Shown here in pieces: positions 1-9,325 of a DNA stretch of 64,000 bases (position 1 is its first letter; each line of letters begins with the position of its first letter). This DNA is from Haemophilus parainfluenzae T3T1 (GTDB lineage Bacteria > Pseudomonadota > Gammaproteobacteria > Enterobacterales > Pasteurellaceae): assembly GCF_000210895.1 (NCBI RefSeq), contig NC_015964.1, positions 1,075,501 through 1,139,500 on the forward strand, read 5' to 3'. The notes under the pieces were generated by a model. That model was not told where the DNA came from, made no database searches, and worked only from the letters and a program-made list of their open reading frames with translations. The translations under genes and the position numbers were made by a program.

Positions 1-2
1 CC

Positions 3-896
3 ATGAAAAGTGCGGTCGAAAATGCACAACGTTTTGCGATGTTTGATGTACCGCTTTTAATTCAAGGTGAAACAGGCACGGGTAAAGACTTATTAGCAAA
101 AGCTTGTCATTTTGCGAGCTTGCGTCGTGAGAAAAAATTCATTGCGGTAAATTGTGCAGGTTTGCCAGATGAAGATGCGGAAAGCGAAATGTTTGGGCGT
201 AAAGTGGGTGATAGTGAAACCATCGGTTTTTTTGAATATGCTCACGAAGGTACGGTGTTGCTGGATGGCATTGCTGAGCTTTCATTAAGTTTACAGGCAA
301 AATTATTACGTTTTTTAACGGATGGTTCTTTCCGTCGAGTAGGTGAAGAAAAAGAACATCATGCAAATGTTCGTGTGATTTGTACTTCACAAGAACCGAT
401 GGAAAAACTGTTAGAACAAGGGAAATTACGCAGTGATTTATTCCATCGTTTAAATGTTTTAGCACTAAATGTGCCGCCATTGCGTGAGCGAGTGGAGGAC
501 ATTCAGCCTTTAACGGACGGTTTTTTACAAGAAATCAGCACACAGCTTAAGATTTCAATGTCGCAATATGATGCTGATTTTCTGAATTATTTAAAAGGGC
601 AGCCTTGGCAAGGTAATGTGCGAGAGCTTTACAACGTCTTGTATCGTGCCTGTTCCTTAGCGAAGAATAACCAGCTTGATATTGAAAGTTTAAATTTAAA
701 ACCTGTACAAAGTGCGGTCATTTCTGCAGATGATTTTGGTGAGCAAACACTGGATGAGATCATGGGGCAATATGAGGCGAGTGTACTCCGCGCTTTTTAT
801 GCCCAGTATCCAAGTACGCGTAAATTGGCACAACGATTAGGTGTATCACACACAGCGATTGCCAATAAATTAAAACAATACGGTATTAGTAAATAA
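3..896 (+). CDS. tyrR: TyrR transcriptional regulator of aromatic amino acid genes (5' end cut by window)
   Basis: DNA-binding regulator that senses aromatic amino acids. The visible part is a sigma-54-type AAA+ core followed by a C-terminal helix-turn-helix. Walker A GETGTGKD lies at residues 22-29 counted from the ATG at 3. The HTH around [19 protein letters not shown] is nearly identical to that of E. coli TyrR. The ATG at 3 is almost certainly internal, because family members have some 20 residues before this point even in the short Haemophilus form that lacks the N-terminal ACT/PAS region. The Walker B segment reads LLDGIAEL where E. coli TyrR has LLDEIGEM, so the usual catalytic Glu is Gly (residue 89). 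The GAFTGA activator loop is absent, as in TyrR generally. The 3' end overlaps the convergent hflX by 11 bases. Confidence 0.93.
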   Translation: MKSAVENAQRFAMFDVPLLIQGETGTGKDLLAKACHFASLRREKKFIAVNCAGLPDEDAESEMFGRKVGDSETIGFFEYAHEGTVLLDGIAELSLSLQAKLLRFLTDGSFRRVGEEKEHHANVRVICTSQEPMEKLLEQGKLRSDLFHRLNVLALNVPPLRERVEDIQPLTDGFLQEISTQLKISMSQYDADFLNYLKGQPWQGNVRELYNVLYRACSLAKNNQLDIESLNLKPVQSAVISADDFGEQTLDEIMGQYEASVLRAFYAQYPSTRKLAQRLGVSHTAIANKLKQYGISK

Positions 897-2241
897 TTTC
901 TGACAGTTTAGGGAATTGTTTACAAAGTTTAAGCCATTCGACTTTATCAATTTGTACATTGAGGATAAATTCACCCTCATCTGAAATTTGTTCGTGACGA
1001 ATGCTATCTAATTGATAGAGCGCGTGGCGGATTTTGCTCTCTTGTGGGAGCAGCGTGAGGGTGAAAGAAAGTATCTCATTTTTCAACCGCACTTTAATGG
1101 CTTCAAGCAGTAGATCTAATCCTTCACCTGAATGTGCTGAAAGGTAAACGGCAACGGGCTTATTCTCGTCATCATATTCAATATGAGGCGTCACATTTTC
1201 CAATAAATCAATTTTGTTATACACCAGCAATGCAGGCACTTTGTCTGCTTTAATTTCTTCCAACACTAAATTCACGGCTTCGATATTTTCGATCTTTCGA
1301 GCGTCTGCCGCATCAATGACGTGCAATAACAAACTGGCTTCTACCGTTTCTTGCAACGTAGATTTAAAAGCGGAAACTAAATCATGGGGAAGTTGGCGAA
1401 CGAAACCCACGGTATCGGCGAGAATTGCCGTACCAATATCTTGAATTTGTAAACGTCTTAATGTGGGATCGAGGGTAGCAAAAAGCTGATCCGCCGCATA
1501 GACATTGGCTTGCGTGATGAAATTGAATAGTGTTGATTTCCCCGCATTGGTATAACCCACTAAAGAAATGGTCGGAATATCCGCTTTTTGTCGGGTTTGG
1601 CGATTTTGATTGCGTTGTTTTTCGACTTTGGCCAAACGATTTTGCAACTGTGCAATACGAACCTTGATTAAACGGCGATCCGTTTCTAATTGCGTTTCGC
1701 CTGGACCACGTAATCCAACTGCACCTTTTTGCTGATCTAAGCCTGTTTTTCGACGAACTAATCGAGTGGATAAATGCTTAAGCTGAGCTAATTCAACTTG
1801 CAATTTCCCCTCGTGCGAGCGGGCTCGTTGGGCAAAGATATCTAAAATGACCCCAGTGCGATCCACTACGCGGCATTGGCAGATGCTTTCCAAATTACGG
1901 GTTTGAGCAGGGGTTAATTGATGATTCGCCAAAACCACATCGGCATCTAAAGTTTTCACTGCATCTGCAATTTCTTGTGCTTTCCCCTCACCGATAAAAT
2001 ATTTTGCTTGTGGTGTTGCTCGGCTTGTGGTGATGATTTGTAAAATCTCAACATTGGCAGATTCCGCTAAAAGTTGGAATTCTTGTAGATCTTCAATGTT
2101 TTTATTTTGAGAAAAGAAAACATGCACGACGACAGCTTTATCTTTTGCCGATTGGCTATTGTCGCCTGTTTTAGATGACGAAAGTGCGGTTGAAATTTCA
2201 GGTGAATTTTCAACCGCACTTAAATTGATGAAATCGTTCAT
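886..2241 (-). CDS. hflX: HflX ribosome-associated GTPase
   Basis: Translational GTPase that splits stalled or hibernating ribosomes, mainly under stress. GTP-binding motifs are in order: G1 GYTNAGKS (229-236), G3 DTVGF (276-280), G4 NKID (342-345) and G5 SAHSG. The glycine-rich [12 protein letters not shown] segment typical of HflX precedes the G domain. The N terminus is about 25 residues longer than E. coli HflX, which starts close to the VVVHVFFSQ segment. The additional part is encoded largely by an inverted pair of uptake sequences (2182-2221). No strong Shine-Dalgarno stands before this ATG, which lies 9 bases after the hfq stop, so translation may be coupled to hfq. No better in-frame start is visible downstream. 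Confidence 0.95.
   Translation of the reverse strand: MNDFINLSAVENSPEISTALSSSKTGDNSQSAKDKAVVVHVFFSQNKNIEDLQEFQLLAESANVEILQIITTSRATPQAKYFIGEGKAQEIADAVKTLDADVVLANHQLTPAQTRNLESICQCRVVDRTGVILDIFAQRARSHEGKLQVELAQLKHLSTRLVRRKTGLDQQKGAVGLRGPGETQLETDRRLIKVRIAQLQNRLAKVEKQRNQNRQTRQKADIPTISLVGYTNAGKSTLFNFITQANVYAADQLFATLDPTLRRLQIQDIGTAILADTVGFVRQLPHDLVSAFKSTLQETVEASLLLHVIDAADARKIENIEAVNLVLEEIKADKVPALLVYNKIDLLENVTPHIEYDDENKPVAVYLSAHSGEGLDLLLEAIKVRLKNEILSFTLTLLPQESKIRHALYQLDSIRHEQISDEGEFILNVQIDKVEWLKLCKQFPKLSEIIY
2182..2221 (-). repeat. Inverted DNA uptake sequences inside the hflX 5' coding region
   Basis: Two full AAGTGCGGTTGAAA-type uptake sequences face each other, with arms at 2182-2199 and 2204-2221. 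They match at 17 of 18 positions around a 4-base loop. They would form a strong RNA hairpin just downstream of hfq, but no U-tract follows on the minus strand. The sequence is translated as part of the HflX N terminus. Confidence 0.85.
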
Positions 2242-2250
2242 TGAACAGAA

Positions 2251-2535
2251 TTATTCTGCTTGTGTTTCTACTTCCGCTACAGCGTCAGACGTTTGTGCTG
2301 CATGATGACCGCCGTTATTATTGTGGTGAGAAACAGAACGTGCTGGAACCACAGTTGAAATAGCGTGTTTGTACACCATTTGATTAACAGTGTTTTTTAA
2401 TAAAATCACGAATTGGTCGAATGATTCGATTTGACCCTGTAATTTAATCCCATTAACGAGATAAATCGAAACAGGAATACGTTCACGGCGTAACGCATTC
2501 AAATAAGGATCTTGTAATGATTGTCCTTTTGCCAT
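2251..2535 (-). CDS. hfq: RNA chaperone Hfq
   Basis: Hexameric Sm-like RNA chaperone that pairs small RNAs with mRNAs. The 94 residues contain the canonical core: [20 protein letters not shown], then the Sm1 stretch ending [11 protein letters not shown], then the Sm2 motif [10 protein letters not shown]. The Q, F and YKH residues that bind U-rich RNA are present. A short low-complexity tail (HHNNNGGHH and an acidic end) follows, as is usual for the disordered C-terminal part. A good ribosome site (AAAGGA) lies just before the ATG. hfq sits directly before hflX on the same strand, an arrangement conserved widely in gamma-proteobacteria. Confidence 0.98.
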   Translation of the reverse strand: MAKGQSLQDPYLNALRRERIPVSIYLVNGIKLQGQIESFDQFVILLKNTVNQMVYKHAISTVVPARSVSHHNNNGGHHAAQTSDAVAEVETQAE

Positions 2536-2621
2536 TTTGCTATCCTTTGTTGTTATATGTTAATTAATGATAGAAACGAGTTGTCTCCGTCATCAAATAT
2601 AGCAATAAACATTTTTCTTGT

Positions 2622-3602
2622 CTATGGGTTTATCTCTTTGCTTTCACGCAGTTTTTTCAGAATTGCTTTCATTTTTTCGTCTAGTTGAGCATTGAGGCGC
2701 AATGTTTCACCCGTTTTAGGATGCTCAAAGCGAATAGAAAACGCATGTAAAAACAAGCGATTAAGCCCGAGATCTTGCATGTATTTATCAAATTCTTTAT
2801 CACCGTATTTATCATCTAGCGCAATCGGGTGGCCTGCATATTGAGTATGAACTCGGATCTGATGGGTTCGACCTGTTACGGGTGAAGCTTTTACTAAGGT
2901 CGCATTTTGATAGCGTTCTTCAATGCTAAATCTAGTTTCCGAAGGTTTACCTTGTTCACTGACTTTAACGATGCGTTCGCCACTGGCCAGTTCATTTTTT
3001 AATAAAGGGGCTTGCACGACTTTTACATGAGATTGCCATTGGCCGCGCACGAGCGCGAGATAATCTTTTTGTACCGTTTTAACACGAAGTTGTTCGTGTA
3101 AGTTGCGTAAGGCAGAACGTTTTTTGGCGACTAATAAAATACCCGATGTATCTCTGTCTAAACGGTGAACCAATTCTAAAAAACGGGCTTCAGGACGTAA
3201 TGCACGTAAGGCTTCAATCACACCAAAATTCAAGCCACTCCCACCATGAACCGCAATGCCGGAAGGTTTGTTCAATACTAATAAACAGTCATCTTCAAAA
3301 AGAATATGGCTTTCAAGGGAAGCGACTTTATTCAAGTTTTTAGAAATTGGGGCAGTATTTTTTTCAGAAACACGAACAGGTGGCACACGCACCACATCAC
3401 CATTTTGCAATTTATATTCAGGTTTGATTCGCCCTTTGTTCACACGCACTTCGCCTTTACGCAGAATGCGATAAATCAAACTTTTTGGCACACCTTTTAA
3501 TTTTGCCAATAAATAATTATCAATGCGTTGTCCTGCCTCATCCTCAGAAATGGTGAGCATTTTGACGGATTGATTGATGATTTTTTCTTGTTTTTCAGTC
3601 AT
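2622..3602 (-). CDS. rluC: 23S rRNA pseudouridine synthase RluC
   Basis: Makes pseudouridines in 23S rRNA (positions 955, 2504 and 2580 in E. coli). An S4 RNA-binding domain covers about residues 24-80. It is followed by the RluA-type catalytic domain with HRLDRDTSG at 146-154; the catalytic aspartate is D149. A second conserved stretch, VTGRTHQIRVH, marks the active-site fold. Length 326 is normal. It is adjacent to rne in divergent orientation, the same pairing as in E. coli, which supports RluC over RluA or RluD. It ends 87 bases before hfq begins. Confidence 0.95.
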   Translation of the reverse strand: MTEKQEKIINQSVKMLTISEDEAGQRIDNYLLAKLKGVPKSLIYRILRKGEVRVNKGRIKPEYKLQNGDVVRVPPVRVSEKNTAPISKNLNKVASLESHILFEDDCLLVLNKPSGIAVHGGSGLNFGVIEALRALRPEARFLELVHRLDRDTSGILLVAKKRSALRNLHEQLRVKTVQKDYLALVRGQWQSHVKVVQAPLLKNELASGERIVKVSEQGKPSETRFSIEERYQNATLVKASPVTGRTHQIRVHTQYAGHPIALDDKYGDKEFDKYMQDLGLNRLFLHAFSIRFEHPKTGETLRLNAQLDEKMKAILKKLRESKEINP

Positions 3603-4028
3603 TGAATCTGTCCTTTAAAAATTGGGCTGAATCATATCACAATATCCCTGGTGATAATAGCAAGAATGCCTTGCTAATTTAGCCCCGAATGTGGATAATA
3701 GAGCGTCTTTCTGCGCCTCAAATTTGGCATTTAGAAAGCGATTTTGTATGTTGGTCAAAACTCAATGCAGCAAATGGCATAAGACATTGATAATCAACAT
3801 GTTTTTCTTGAAGATTGACGCTTCCTTGCAATGCGTAATTAACACATCGCATTGTTTTACGAAAATTGTCTTAGATAACAATTGAGTATGCTATCAATGC
3901 ACCCAGCAACACACAGTCGTGAGATTGACTGTTCGCGAGAAACACGAGGTCGATGGCTAAGGTCAGTAAATCTGTAAAGTGCGGTTAATTTTCAAGGTAT
4001 TTTAGATAATTCAAATGAGAAATTGACA
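3603..4028 (+). promoter_or_regulatory. rne promoter and long 5' untranslated leader
   Basis: The 426 bases between the divergent rluC and rne hold no convincing gene. In enterobacteria the rne leader is about 360 nt and folds into hairpins through which RNase E limits its own synthesis (Rfam rne5), so a long leader is expected. A clear small hairpin is visible: ACAGTC (3913-3918) pairs with GACTGT (3927-3932) around an 8-base loop. An uptake sequence lies at 3977-3985. The exact promoter could not be fixed by eye, and homology to rne5 is inferred from position, not shown. Confidence 0.55.
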
Positions 4029-6830
4029 ATGAAAAGAATGTTAATCAATGCGACTCAAAAAGAAGAGTTACGCGTTGCGTTGGTCGATGGCCAGCGTTTA
4101 TTCGACTTGGATATTGAAAGTCCGGGTCATGAACAGAAAAAAGCGAATATTTACAAAGGGAAAATCACTCGCGTAGAGCCGAGTTTAGAAGCTGCCTTTG
4201 TGGATTATGGTGCAGAGCGCCATGGTTTCCTTCCTTTAAAAGAAATTGCCCGTGAGTATTTCCCTGCTGATTATGTGTTCCAAGGTCGTCCAAATATCCG
4301 TGATATTTTGACCGAAGGTCAAGAAGTGATCGTTCAGGTGAACAAGGAAGAACGCGGCAATAAAGGCGCAGCCTTAACCACTTTTGTTTCCCTTGCTGGT
4401 AGTTATTTGGTGATTATGCCAAACAATCCGCGTGCAGGTGGTATCTCTCGCCGTATTGAAGGCGATGAACGTATCGAATTAAAAGAAGCATTGAGTTCTT
4501 TAGATGTACCAGAAGGCGTTGGCCTTATCGTGCGTACAGCGGGTGTGGGTAAATCACCAGAAGAATTACAATGGGACTTGAAAGTACTTTTACATCATTG
4601 GGAAGCGATCAAACAAGCTTCACAAAGTCGTCCGGCGCCATTCTTAATTCACCAAGAAAGTGATGTGATCGTTCGTGCGATCCGTGATTACTTGCGTCGT
4701 GATATCGGTGAGATCTTAATTGATAGCCCGAAAGTATTTGAAAAAGCAAAAGCGCACATCAAACTTGTGCGTCCAGATTTCATCAATCGTGTGAAACTGT
4801 ATCAAGGCGAAGTGCCGTTATTTAGCCACTACCAAATTGAGTCACAAATTGAATCAGCTTTCCAACGTGAAGTGCGTTTACCTTCTGGTGGTTCGATTGT
4901 GATCGATGTGACAGAAGCGTTAACGGCAATCGATATCAACTCGGCGCGTTCAACTCGTGGTGGTGATATTGAAGAAACCGCATTAAATACCAACCTTGAA
5001 GCGGCGGATGAAATTGCTCGTCAATTACGTTTACGTGACTTAGGTGGTTTAGTGGTTATCGATTTCATCGATATGACACCGGTTCGTCACCAACGTGAAG
5101 TAGAAAATCGTATCCGTGATGCCGTGCGTCAAGACCGTGCGCGTATTCAAATTAGCCGTATTTCTCGCTTCGGCTTGTTGGAAATGTCGCGTCAGCGTTT
5201 AAGTCCATCATTAGGTGAGTCTTCTCACCATGTTTGCCCACGCTGTCAAGGTACAGGTAAAGTGCGTGATAACGAAAGTTTATCACTTTCTATCTTACGT
5301 TTAATCGAAGAAGAAGCGTTAAAAGAAAATACCAAACAAGTGCACACCATCGTGCCTGTACAAATTGCGTCTTACTTACTTAACGAAAAACGTAAAGCTG
5401 TTCATAGCATCGAAAAACGCCATGATGTAGAGATTATCGTGGTGCCAAATGAAGCGATGGAAACCCCGCACTTCAGCGTGTTCCGCGTACGTGAAGGTGA
5501 AGAGCTGAACGAATTAAGCTACAACTTAGCAAAATTCCATGAAGCACAAGATGATGCATTCGTACCAGAAGAATCCCTTGTTTCACGTAATATTGAAACA
5601 GCGGCCGTGACGTCTGAACAAGTGATGGAAAGTGCTGCGGTATCGCTATCGATCCCAACGGCAGCGCCAGCACCAGTTGAGCGCAAACCAGAGGGGCCAT
5701 CCTTGTTTGCGAAAATTGTTGCTGCAATTAAAGGTTTATTTGCTTCTGAGCCAAAAGAAGAAGAGAAAAACCAAAACAATCGTAATAATCGCAACGGAAA
5801 TCGTAATAATCGTCGCAATCAAGATCGTCGTAATAATCGTCGTTCTCGCAACGAAAACAACGATAATGCGAAGAATACAGATGAAGAAAATGCACGTCCA
5901 ACTCGCGAGCGTGTAAATAATCGTCGCAATCGTCGTAACGCGAATGAAGAAGTGACATCTGAAAGTGCGGTTAATTTTGCTAATGTTTCTGATGATAATC
6001 GTCAAGAAGAAAAAGCAGAGAAACCGGTAGCAGAGCGTCGTCAACGTCGTGATTTACGTAAACGCGTTCGTGTTGATGACAGTGCAAATAATGCAAATGA
6101 GAATGTGATTGAGGCCGTTGAAGTTCCTGCGATTGAAAATGAAGTGGTTGAAAACAACATTGTTGATAATACAGAAGATAAACCACGTCAAGAACGTCAG
6201 CGCCGTACACCTCGTCATTTACGTGCATCGAATAATCAACGCCGTCGTCGTAATGAAGTGAAATCCCCAATGCCATTATTTGCTGCGGTGGCTTCACCAG
6301 AATTAGCAAGCGGTAAAGTATGCGTCGATTATTCTGCTGTGAATGCACCGAAAGAAAATAATTTCTTATCGGTGGATGAGTTGCTTGAGCAAGAAAAAAC
6401 GAAAAAAGGTGTGATTACGCCTGCAACAGGTATTGTTGTGGAAGAGAAATCAGTTGAAGCACAACCTGCGTTAGATTTTATTACTCAACCGGCAAATGAA
6501 GCGGTTCAACAGAAAGTGCAAGAATCATTAGAACGTTTGCATCATAAATCAGAACCTGTTGCTCAAGTCGCAACTGCGGAAGTTGAACCACAAGAAAAAG
6601 CAAAATTTGTAAGTTCTTATGTGTTCACTGGTCGTGCAGGTACTATTTCAGCCGTACCACATACAAAAGCAGCCATGACATTAGCGAAAGCACCTGATGA
6701 TGAGTCTAAACCATTTCCAATTGTAGAATGGATGGAGTCTCGTTATTACTTTAATGGTAAAGGCGCGGCAGGCCATCATAGTGCAATTAGCCATATTTAT
6801 TCTGAACCGACACAAGCGAAAGCAGAGTAA
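4029..6830 (+). CDS. rne: Ribonuclease E
   Basis: Essential endoribonuclease for mRNA decay and for rRNA and tRNA processing, the scaffold of the degradosome. The start is the ATG of [10 protein letters not shown], the conserved N terminus; an in-frame TTG six bases upstream is not used in the family. The S1 RNA-binding domain lies near residues 35-125. The metal-binding DNase-I-like region includes [12 protein letters not shown] and VVIDFIDM. The Zn-link is CPRCQGTG. After about residue 540 the sequence becomes disordered, with a membrane-helix-like stretch ([16 protein letters not shown]) followed by Asn/Arg-rich RNA-binding tracts and acidic segments. It ends in a conserved terminal block around [16 protein letters not shown]. 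At 933 residues it is shorter than E. coli RNase E (1061) but typical for this family. Confidence 0.97.
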   Translation: MKRMLINATQKEELRVALVDGQRLFDLDIESPGHEQKKANIYKGKITRVEPSLEAAFVDYGAERHGFLPLKEIAREYFPADYVFQGRPNIRDILTEGQEVIVQVNKEERGNKGAALTTFVSLAGSYLVIMPNNPRAGGISRRIEGDERIELKEALSSLDVPEGVGLIVRTAGVGKSPEELQWDLKVLLHHWEAIKQASQSRPAPFLIHQESDVIVRAIRDYLRRDIGEILIDSPKVFEKAKAHIKLVRPDFINRVKLYQGEVPLFSHYQIESQIESAFQREVRLPSGGSIVIDVTEALTAIDINSARSTRGGDIEETALNTNLEAADEIARQLRLRDLGGLVVIDFIDMTPVRHQREVENRIRDAVRQDRARIQISRISRFGLLEMSRQRLSPSLGESSHHVCPRCQGTGKVRDNESLSLSILRLIEEEALKENTKQVHTIVPVQIASYLLNEKRKAVHSIEKRHDVEIIVVPNEAMETPHFSVFRVREGEELNELSYNLAKFHEAQDDAFVPEESLVSRNIETAAVTSEQVMESAAVSLSIPTAAPAPVERKPEGPSLFAKIVAAIKGLFASEPKEEEKNQNNRNNRNGNRNNRRNQDRRNNRRSRNENNDNAKNTDEENARPTRERVNNRRNRRNANEEVTSESAVNFANVSDDNRQEEKAEKPVAERRQRRDLRKRVRVDDSANNANENVIEAVEVPAIENEVVENNIVDNTEDKPRQERQRRTPRHLRASNNQRRRRNEVKSPMPLFAAVASPELASGKVCVDYSAVNAPKENNFLSVDELLEQEKTKKGVITPATGIVVEEKSVEAQPALDFITQPANEAVQQKVQESLERLHHKSEPVAQVATAEVEPQEKAKFVSSYVFTGRAGTISAVPHTKAAMTLAKAPDDESKPFPIVEWMESRYYFNGKGAAGHHSAISHIYSEPTQAKAE

Positions 6831-6846
6831 TATCCTAATAATAAAG

Positions 6847-6871
6847 ACGGAACCAATAGGTTCCGTTTTTT
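6847..6871 (+). terminator. Rho-independent terminator of rne
   Basis: Stem ACGGAACC (6847-6854) pairs with GGTTCCGT (6859-6866) around AATA, followed by a run of T. It lies 16 bases after the rne stop codon. Confidence 0.9.
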
Positions 6872-6938
6872 ATTTTGTGTATTTTTAAAACATTGTGATT
6901 TAAAAGTAGTCAGTCAGATAATTTTTTTATTTTCTTGC

Positions 6939-6967
6939 TTGACGGGGTGGGGGAAAAAACGTATTAT
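6939..6967 (+). promoter_or_regulatory. Strong sigma-70 promoter of tRNA-Ser
   Basis: The -35 TTGACG (6939-6944) and -10 TATTAT (6962-6967) are separated by exactly 17 bases. The spacer opens with an unusual G-rich run (GGGGTGGGGG). A C/G-rich segment after the -10 resembles a stringent-control discriminator, as expected for a tRNA gene that starts 18 bases downstream. Confidence 0.85.
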
Positions 6968-6985
6968 TCACCTCGCTTAAATCAC

Positions 6986-7075
6986 GGAGGAATGGTCGAG
7001 TGGTTGAAGGCACCGGTCTTGAAAACCGGCGAGGGTTTACGCCCTCCGTGAGTTCGAATCTCACTTCCTCCGCCA
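6986..7075 (+). tRNA. tRNA-Ser (anticodon UGA)
   Basis: A 90-base type II tRNA. The acceptor GGAGGAA pairs with TTCCTCC (7065-7071), followed by discriminator G and encoded CCA. The anticodon stem CCGGT/ACCGG encloses loop CTTGAAA with anticodon TGA at 7020-7022. A long variable arm (GCGAGGGTTTACGCCCTCCGT) and the T-loop GTTCGAATC are clear. Confidence 0.98.
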
Positions 7076-7084
7076 TCAAATTCA

Positions 7085-7118
7085 AAAAATCCCTAAGTCG
7101 AAAGATTTAGGGATTTTT
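7085..7118. terminator. Terminator between tRNA-Ser and priC (usable both ways)
   Basis: Stem AAAAATCCCTAA pairs with TTTAGGGATTTTT around GTCGAAAGA. T-runs lie on one side and A-runs on the other, so it can end both the tRNA transcript and the convergent priC transcript. Confidence 0.85.
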
Positions 7119-7145
7119 GCTTTTCAGTTTATTTCAAAAAAAATC

Positions 7146-7727
7146 TTATTTCTTGACCGCACTTTCTTGTGCTTCTTTGAAGGCAAGGTATTCTTCTAAG
7201 GTCTCAATGGCTTCTAAACATTTTTGACGACGCGTTAAATAAATTGCGGCTGTTTGCTTATGTACATCTCGTTGAATATCTGTTTGAGCCGTATTCGCTT
7301 GTGCTTTAGCTTCTTCGTATTTTTCCGTGAGTTGCTGTAAGGCTTCATAATACTTCTCTAAACGCTCTCTTGGCGGAAGACGATGAATGCTATGTTGTGA
7401 TTTGTTACTTGCCACTTGAGCTTCCGTTGTTTTCGGCTGAATGTGCTTTTTATGTTTGCGATTCATGGCTTCAGCCAAGGCGGTACATTGCCCTAAAAGG
7501 TGTTCAACCATAAATACAATTTGTTCTTCATTTTGATGGGGAAGGCTGCATAGCTTCGTTAAGCTTTGCTGGATTTCTTTGAGATAAAAACCGACAGTTT
7601 CAAAATCTTCAGTAAATAAAGTGCGGTTAAATTTAGCGTTGATTTTTTTATCAGAGTCAGCTTGATAGGCGTGAGTCAGTTGCTGTACTTTTTGTTCGAG
7701 CGTATTGAGTAATGATTGAATAGACAT
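7146..7727 (-). CDS. priC: Primosomal replication protein N'' (PriC-like)
   Basis: Probable replication-restart factor that helps load DnaB at stalled forks. The 193-residue soluble, mostly helical protein shows the PriC pattern. An N-terminal helix pair contains FNRTLFTEDFETVGFYLKEI, aligning with FDRHLF in E. coli PriC. A middle W/E-rich helical part is followed by a C-terminal block with RLEKYYEALQQLTEKYEEA. Similarity to the E. coli protein is weak overall, as is usual for PriC, so the assignment rests on pattern, length and composition. An uptake sequence lies at each end of the gene (7156, 7619). The ATG lies 609 bases inside the tRNA-proximal end and the gene is transcribed leftward. 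Confidence 0.75.
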   Translation of the reverse strand: MSIQSLLNTLEQKVQQLTHAYQADSDKKINAKFNRTLFTEDFETVGFYLKEIQQSLTKLCSLPHQNEEQIVFMVEHLLGQCTALAEAMNRKHKKHIQPKTTEAQVASNKSQHSIHRLPPRERLEKYYEALQQLTEKYEEAKAQANTAQTDIQRDVHKQTAAIYLTRRQKCLEAIETLEEYLAFKEAQESAVKK

Positions 7728-7766
7728 AAAAAAATCCCCGCATAATGAATGCAGGGATTATAACGA

Positions 7767-9119
7767 TTAAAGGGTCATGGCTGCAATCCAACCGAACGCT
7801 AATAGTGGGATATTGTAGTGAATAAAGGTTGGCACAACAGAATCCCAAATGTGGTCGTGTTTACCATCTATATTCAAACCGGATGTTGGGCCAAGTGTTG
7901 AGTCAGAAGCCGGTGAACCCGCATCTCCTAATGCTGCTGCTACACCTACGATAGCGACTGTCGCAAGTGGTGAGAAACCAAAAGAGAGACAAAGTGGTAC
8001 ATAAATTGAGGTGATAATTGGTACAGTTGAGAAAGAAGAACCAATACCCATGGTAATCAATAATCCAACGAGTAACATTAAGAATGCCGCAACGCCTTTA
8101 CTTTGAATCGCACCGGTTGAAAGTGCATCAACTAACTCTTTCACACCGCTTGTGGTATTAATCACATTGGCGAAACCAGAAGCAGCAATCATAACAAAGC
8201 CGATCATCGCCATTAAGCGTAAACCTTGTTGGAAAATATCGTTACTTTCCTTGAGTTTGAAGATACCGAATACACCGAAAATTGTTAAACCGACTAAACC
8301 ACCAATAATCGTAGAGCTTGTGAAAAGCTGTGTGGCAAAAGTGGCGACAATGGCGACCGCACTTGCAGTAATTTGAATAGGTTTAATGTTCGCAATGTGC
8401 TGTTCAATTTCAGTTGTAGTTGGTTCAGTCGTTGTTACAACATACTCGCGTGGTTTGCGATAGGTAACAAACACAGCAGTGAGTAAACCAAGAATCATAC
8501 CAATAACAGGGATAAGCATAGCAAAAGAAACTTCACCAACACTGGTTTGTAAACCGAGTGGTGCACCAGCAAGATTGATATTTTTAACTAAAACGCTTTC
8601 AATAAAGATTTTCCCGAAACCAACCGGTAAGATCATATAGGTTGCCGTTAAACCGAAGGTAATAATACAAGCAACTGCACGACGGTCGATTTTTAAACGG
8701 TTAAAAATAGAAAGTAACGGTGGCACAACAATCGGGATAAACGCAATGTGCACTGGGAGTAAGTTTTGGGATGAAATGGCGAATAAAAGTAAAATGCTCA
8801 GTAGCGTATATTTAAACCAAGCTAAATTTTTGCCGGTTGGTGTTTTATTCATTCGGGTAATGATTTTGTAAGCAAGCAAATCAGTGATGCCAGATTTTGA
8901 AATCGCAATGGCAAACGCACCTAACATGGCATAGTTCATTGCCACTTCAGCACCCCCACCTAAGCCTCCAGTAAAGGCTTCAATGGTTTTTCCTAGACCT
9001 AAGTCACCACATAAGCCTGCAGTCAGAGCGGAAATCACAAGTGCGATAACCACGTTTACGCGCAGCAAGCTTAACGCCAGTAGCACGACAATTGAAATAA
9101 CAACGGGATTCGATAACAT
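7767..9119 (-). CDS. NhaC/YuiF-type transporter, predicted histidine permease
   Basis: Inner-membrane transporter of the Na+/H+ antiporter-like NhaC superfamily, with about 11-12 hydrophobic helices in 450 residues. Conserved stretches include GSSFSTVPIITSIYVPLCLSFGF split across the second half, and GAAGDAGSPASDSTLGPT-like residues (ALGDAGSPASDSTLGP). It resembles the H. influenzae HI0325 group. The upstream mRNA carries a histidine-codon leader peptide and a complete attenuator (9222-9370). This places the gene under histidine supply and argues for histidine uptake rather than sodium export; I recall the same prediction for this family from comparative genomics. Substrate is inference. The ribosome site AAGGAA is 8 bases before the ATG. 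Confidence 0.85.
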   Translation of the reverse strand: MLSNPVVISIVVLLALSLLRVNVVIALVISALTAGLCGDLGLGKTIEAFTGGLGGGAEVAMNYAMLGAFAIAISKSGITDLLAYKIITRMNKTPTGKNLAWFKYTLLSILLLFAISSQNLLPVHIAFIPIVVPPLLSIFNRLKIDRRAVACIITFGLTATYMILPVGFGKIFIESVLVKNINLAGAPLGLQTSVGEVSFAMLIPVIGMILGLLTAVFVTYRKPREYVVTTTEPTTTEIEQHIANIKPIQITASAVAIVATFATQLFTSSTIIGGLVGLTIFGVFGIFKLKESNDIFQQGLRLMAMIGFVMIAASGFANVINTTSGVKELVDALSTGAIQSKGVAAFLMLLVGLLITMGIGSSFSTVPIITSIYVPLCLSFGFSPLATVAIVGVAAALGDAGSPASDSTLGPTSGLNIDGKHDHIWDSVVPTFIHYNIPLLAFGWIAAMTL

Positions 9120-9137
9120 ATTGTTGTTCCTTATTGA

Positions 9138-9194
9138 TTAATTAAAAGAAAAAGGTCGCATAAGAGAAAATTGATTTAAGGTTAAATGTCGCAT
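9138..9194 (-). CDS. 18-residue small ORF between attenuator and transporter
   Basis: An ATG at 9194 opens the 18-residue reading frame MRHLTLNQFSLMRPFSFN, ending 18 bases before the transporter start. It is preceded by an excellent Shine-Dalgarno, CAGGAG, with 9 bases of spacing, stronger than that of the transporter itself. It lies immediately after the attenuator terminator. It contains one His codon only, so it is not the control peptide. It could couple ribosomes into the transporter gene or be a chance frame. No relative is recognised. Confidence 0.4.
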   Translation of the reverse strand: MRHLTLNQFSLMRPFSFN

Positions 9195-9221
9195 AGTAAT
9201 AAACTCCTGTAAATTAATAAT

Positions 9222-9305
9222 AAAACAAAACCCCTCGAAAGTTGCCTTCCGAGGGGTAAGATTTTTTTGATCTTTATCTTGTCAGCTCGGAAGAAATCTT
9301 CCAAG
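9222..9305 (-). promoter_or_regulatory. Histidine attenuator: terminator, antiterminator and 1:2 hairpin
   Basis: Read on the minus strand. Segment 1 CTTGGAAG (9305-9298) pairs with segment 2 CTTCCGAG (9293-9286) around ATTT. Segment 2 can instead pair with segment 3 CTCGGAAG (9253-9246). Segment 3 also forms the terminator stem, ACCCCTCG (9257-9250) with CGAGGGGT (9237-9230), followed by TTTTGTTTTA. The 1:2 helix can extend outward through wobble pairs (GTTGGC with GCTGAC) and ATCTTT with AAAGAT up to the leader stop codon. These mutually exclusive pairs are the classical layout of his/thr-type attenuation. Confidence 0.88.
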
Positions 9306-9325
9306 CACGCCAACAGCCTGAAAGA

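Noticed and set aside
3691-3885. 64-codon frame in the rluC-rne gap
   Set aside because: It has a GTG start without a ribosome site and no recognisable product; the region is better explained as rne promoter and leader.
5473-6348. Several overlapping antisense and shifted frames in the 3' part of rne
   Set aside because: They mirror the Asn/Arg-rich repeat codons of RNase E and carry no protein family features.
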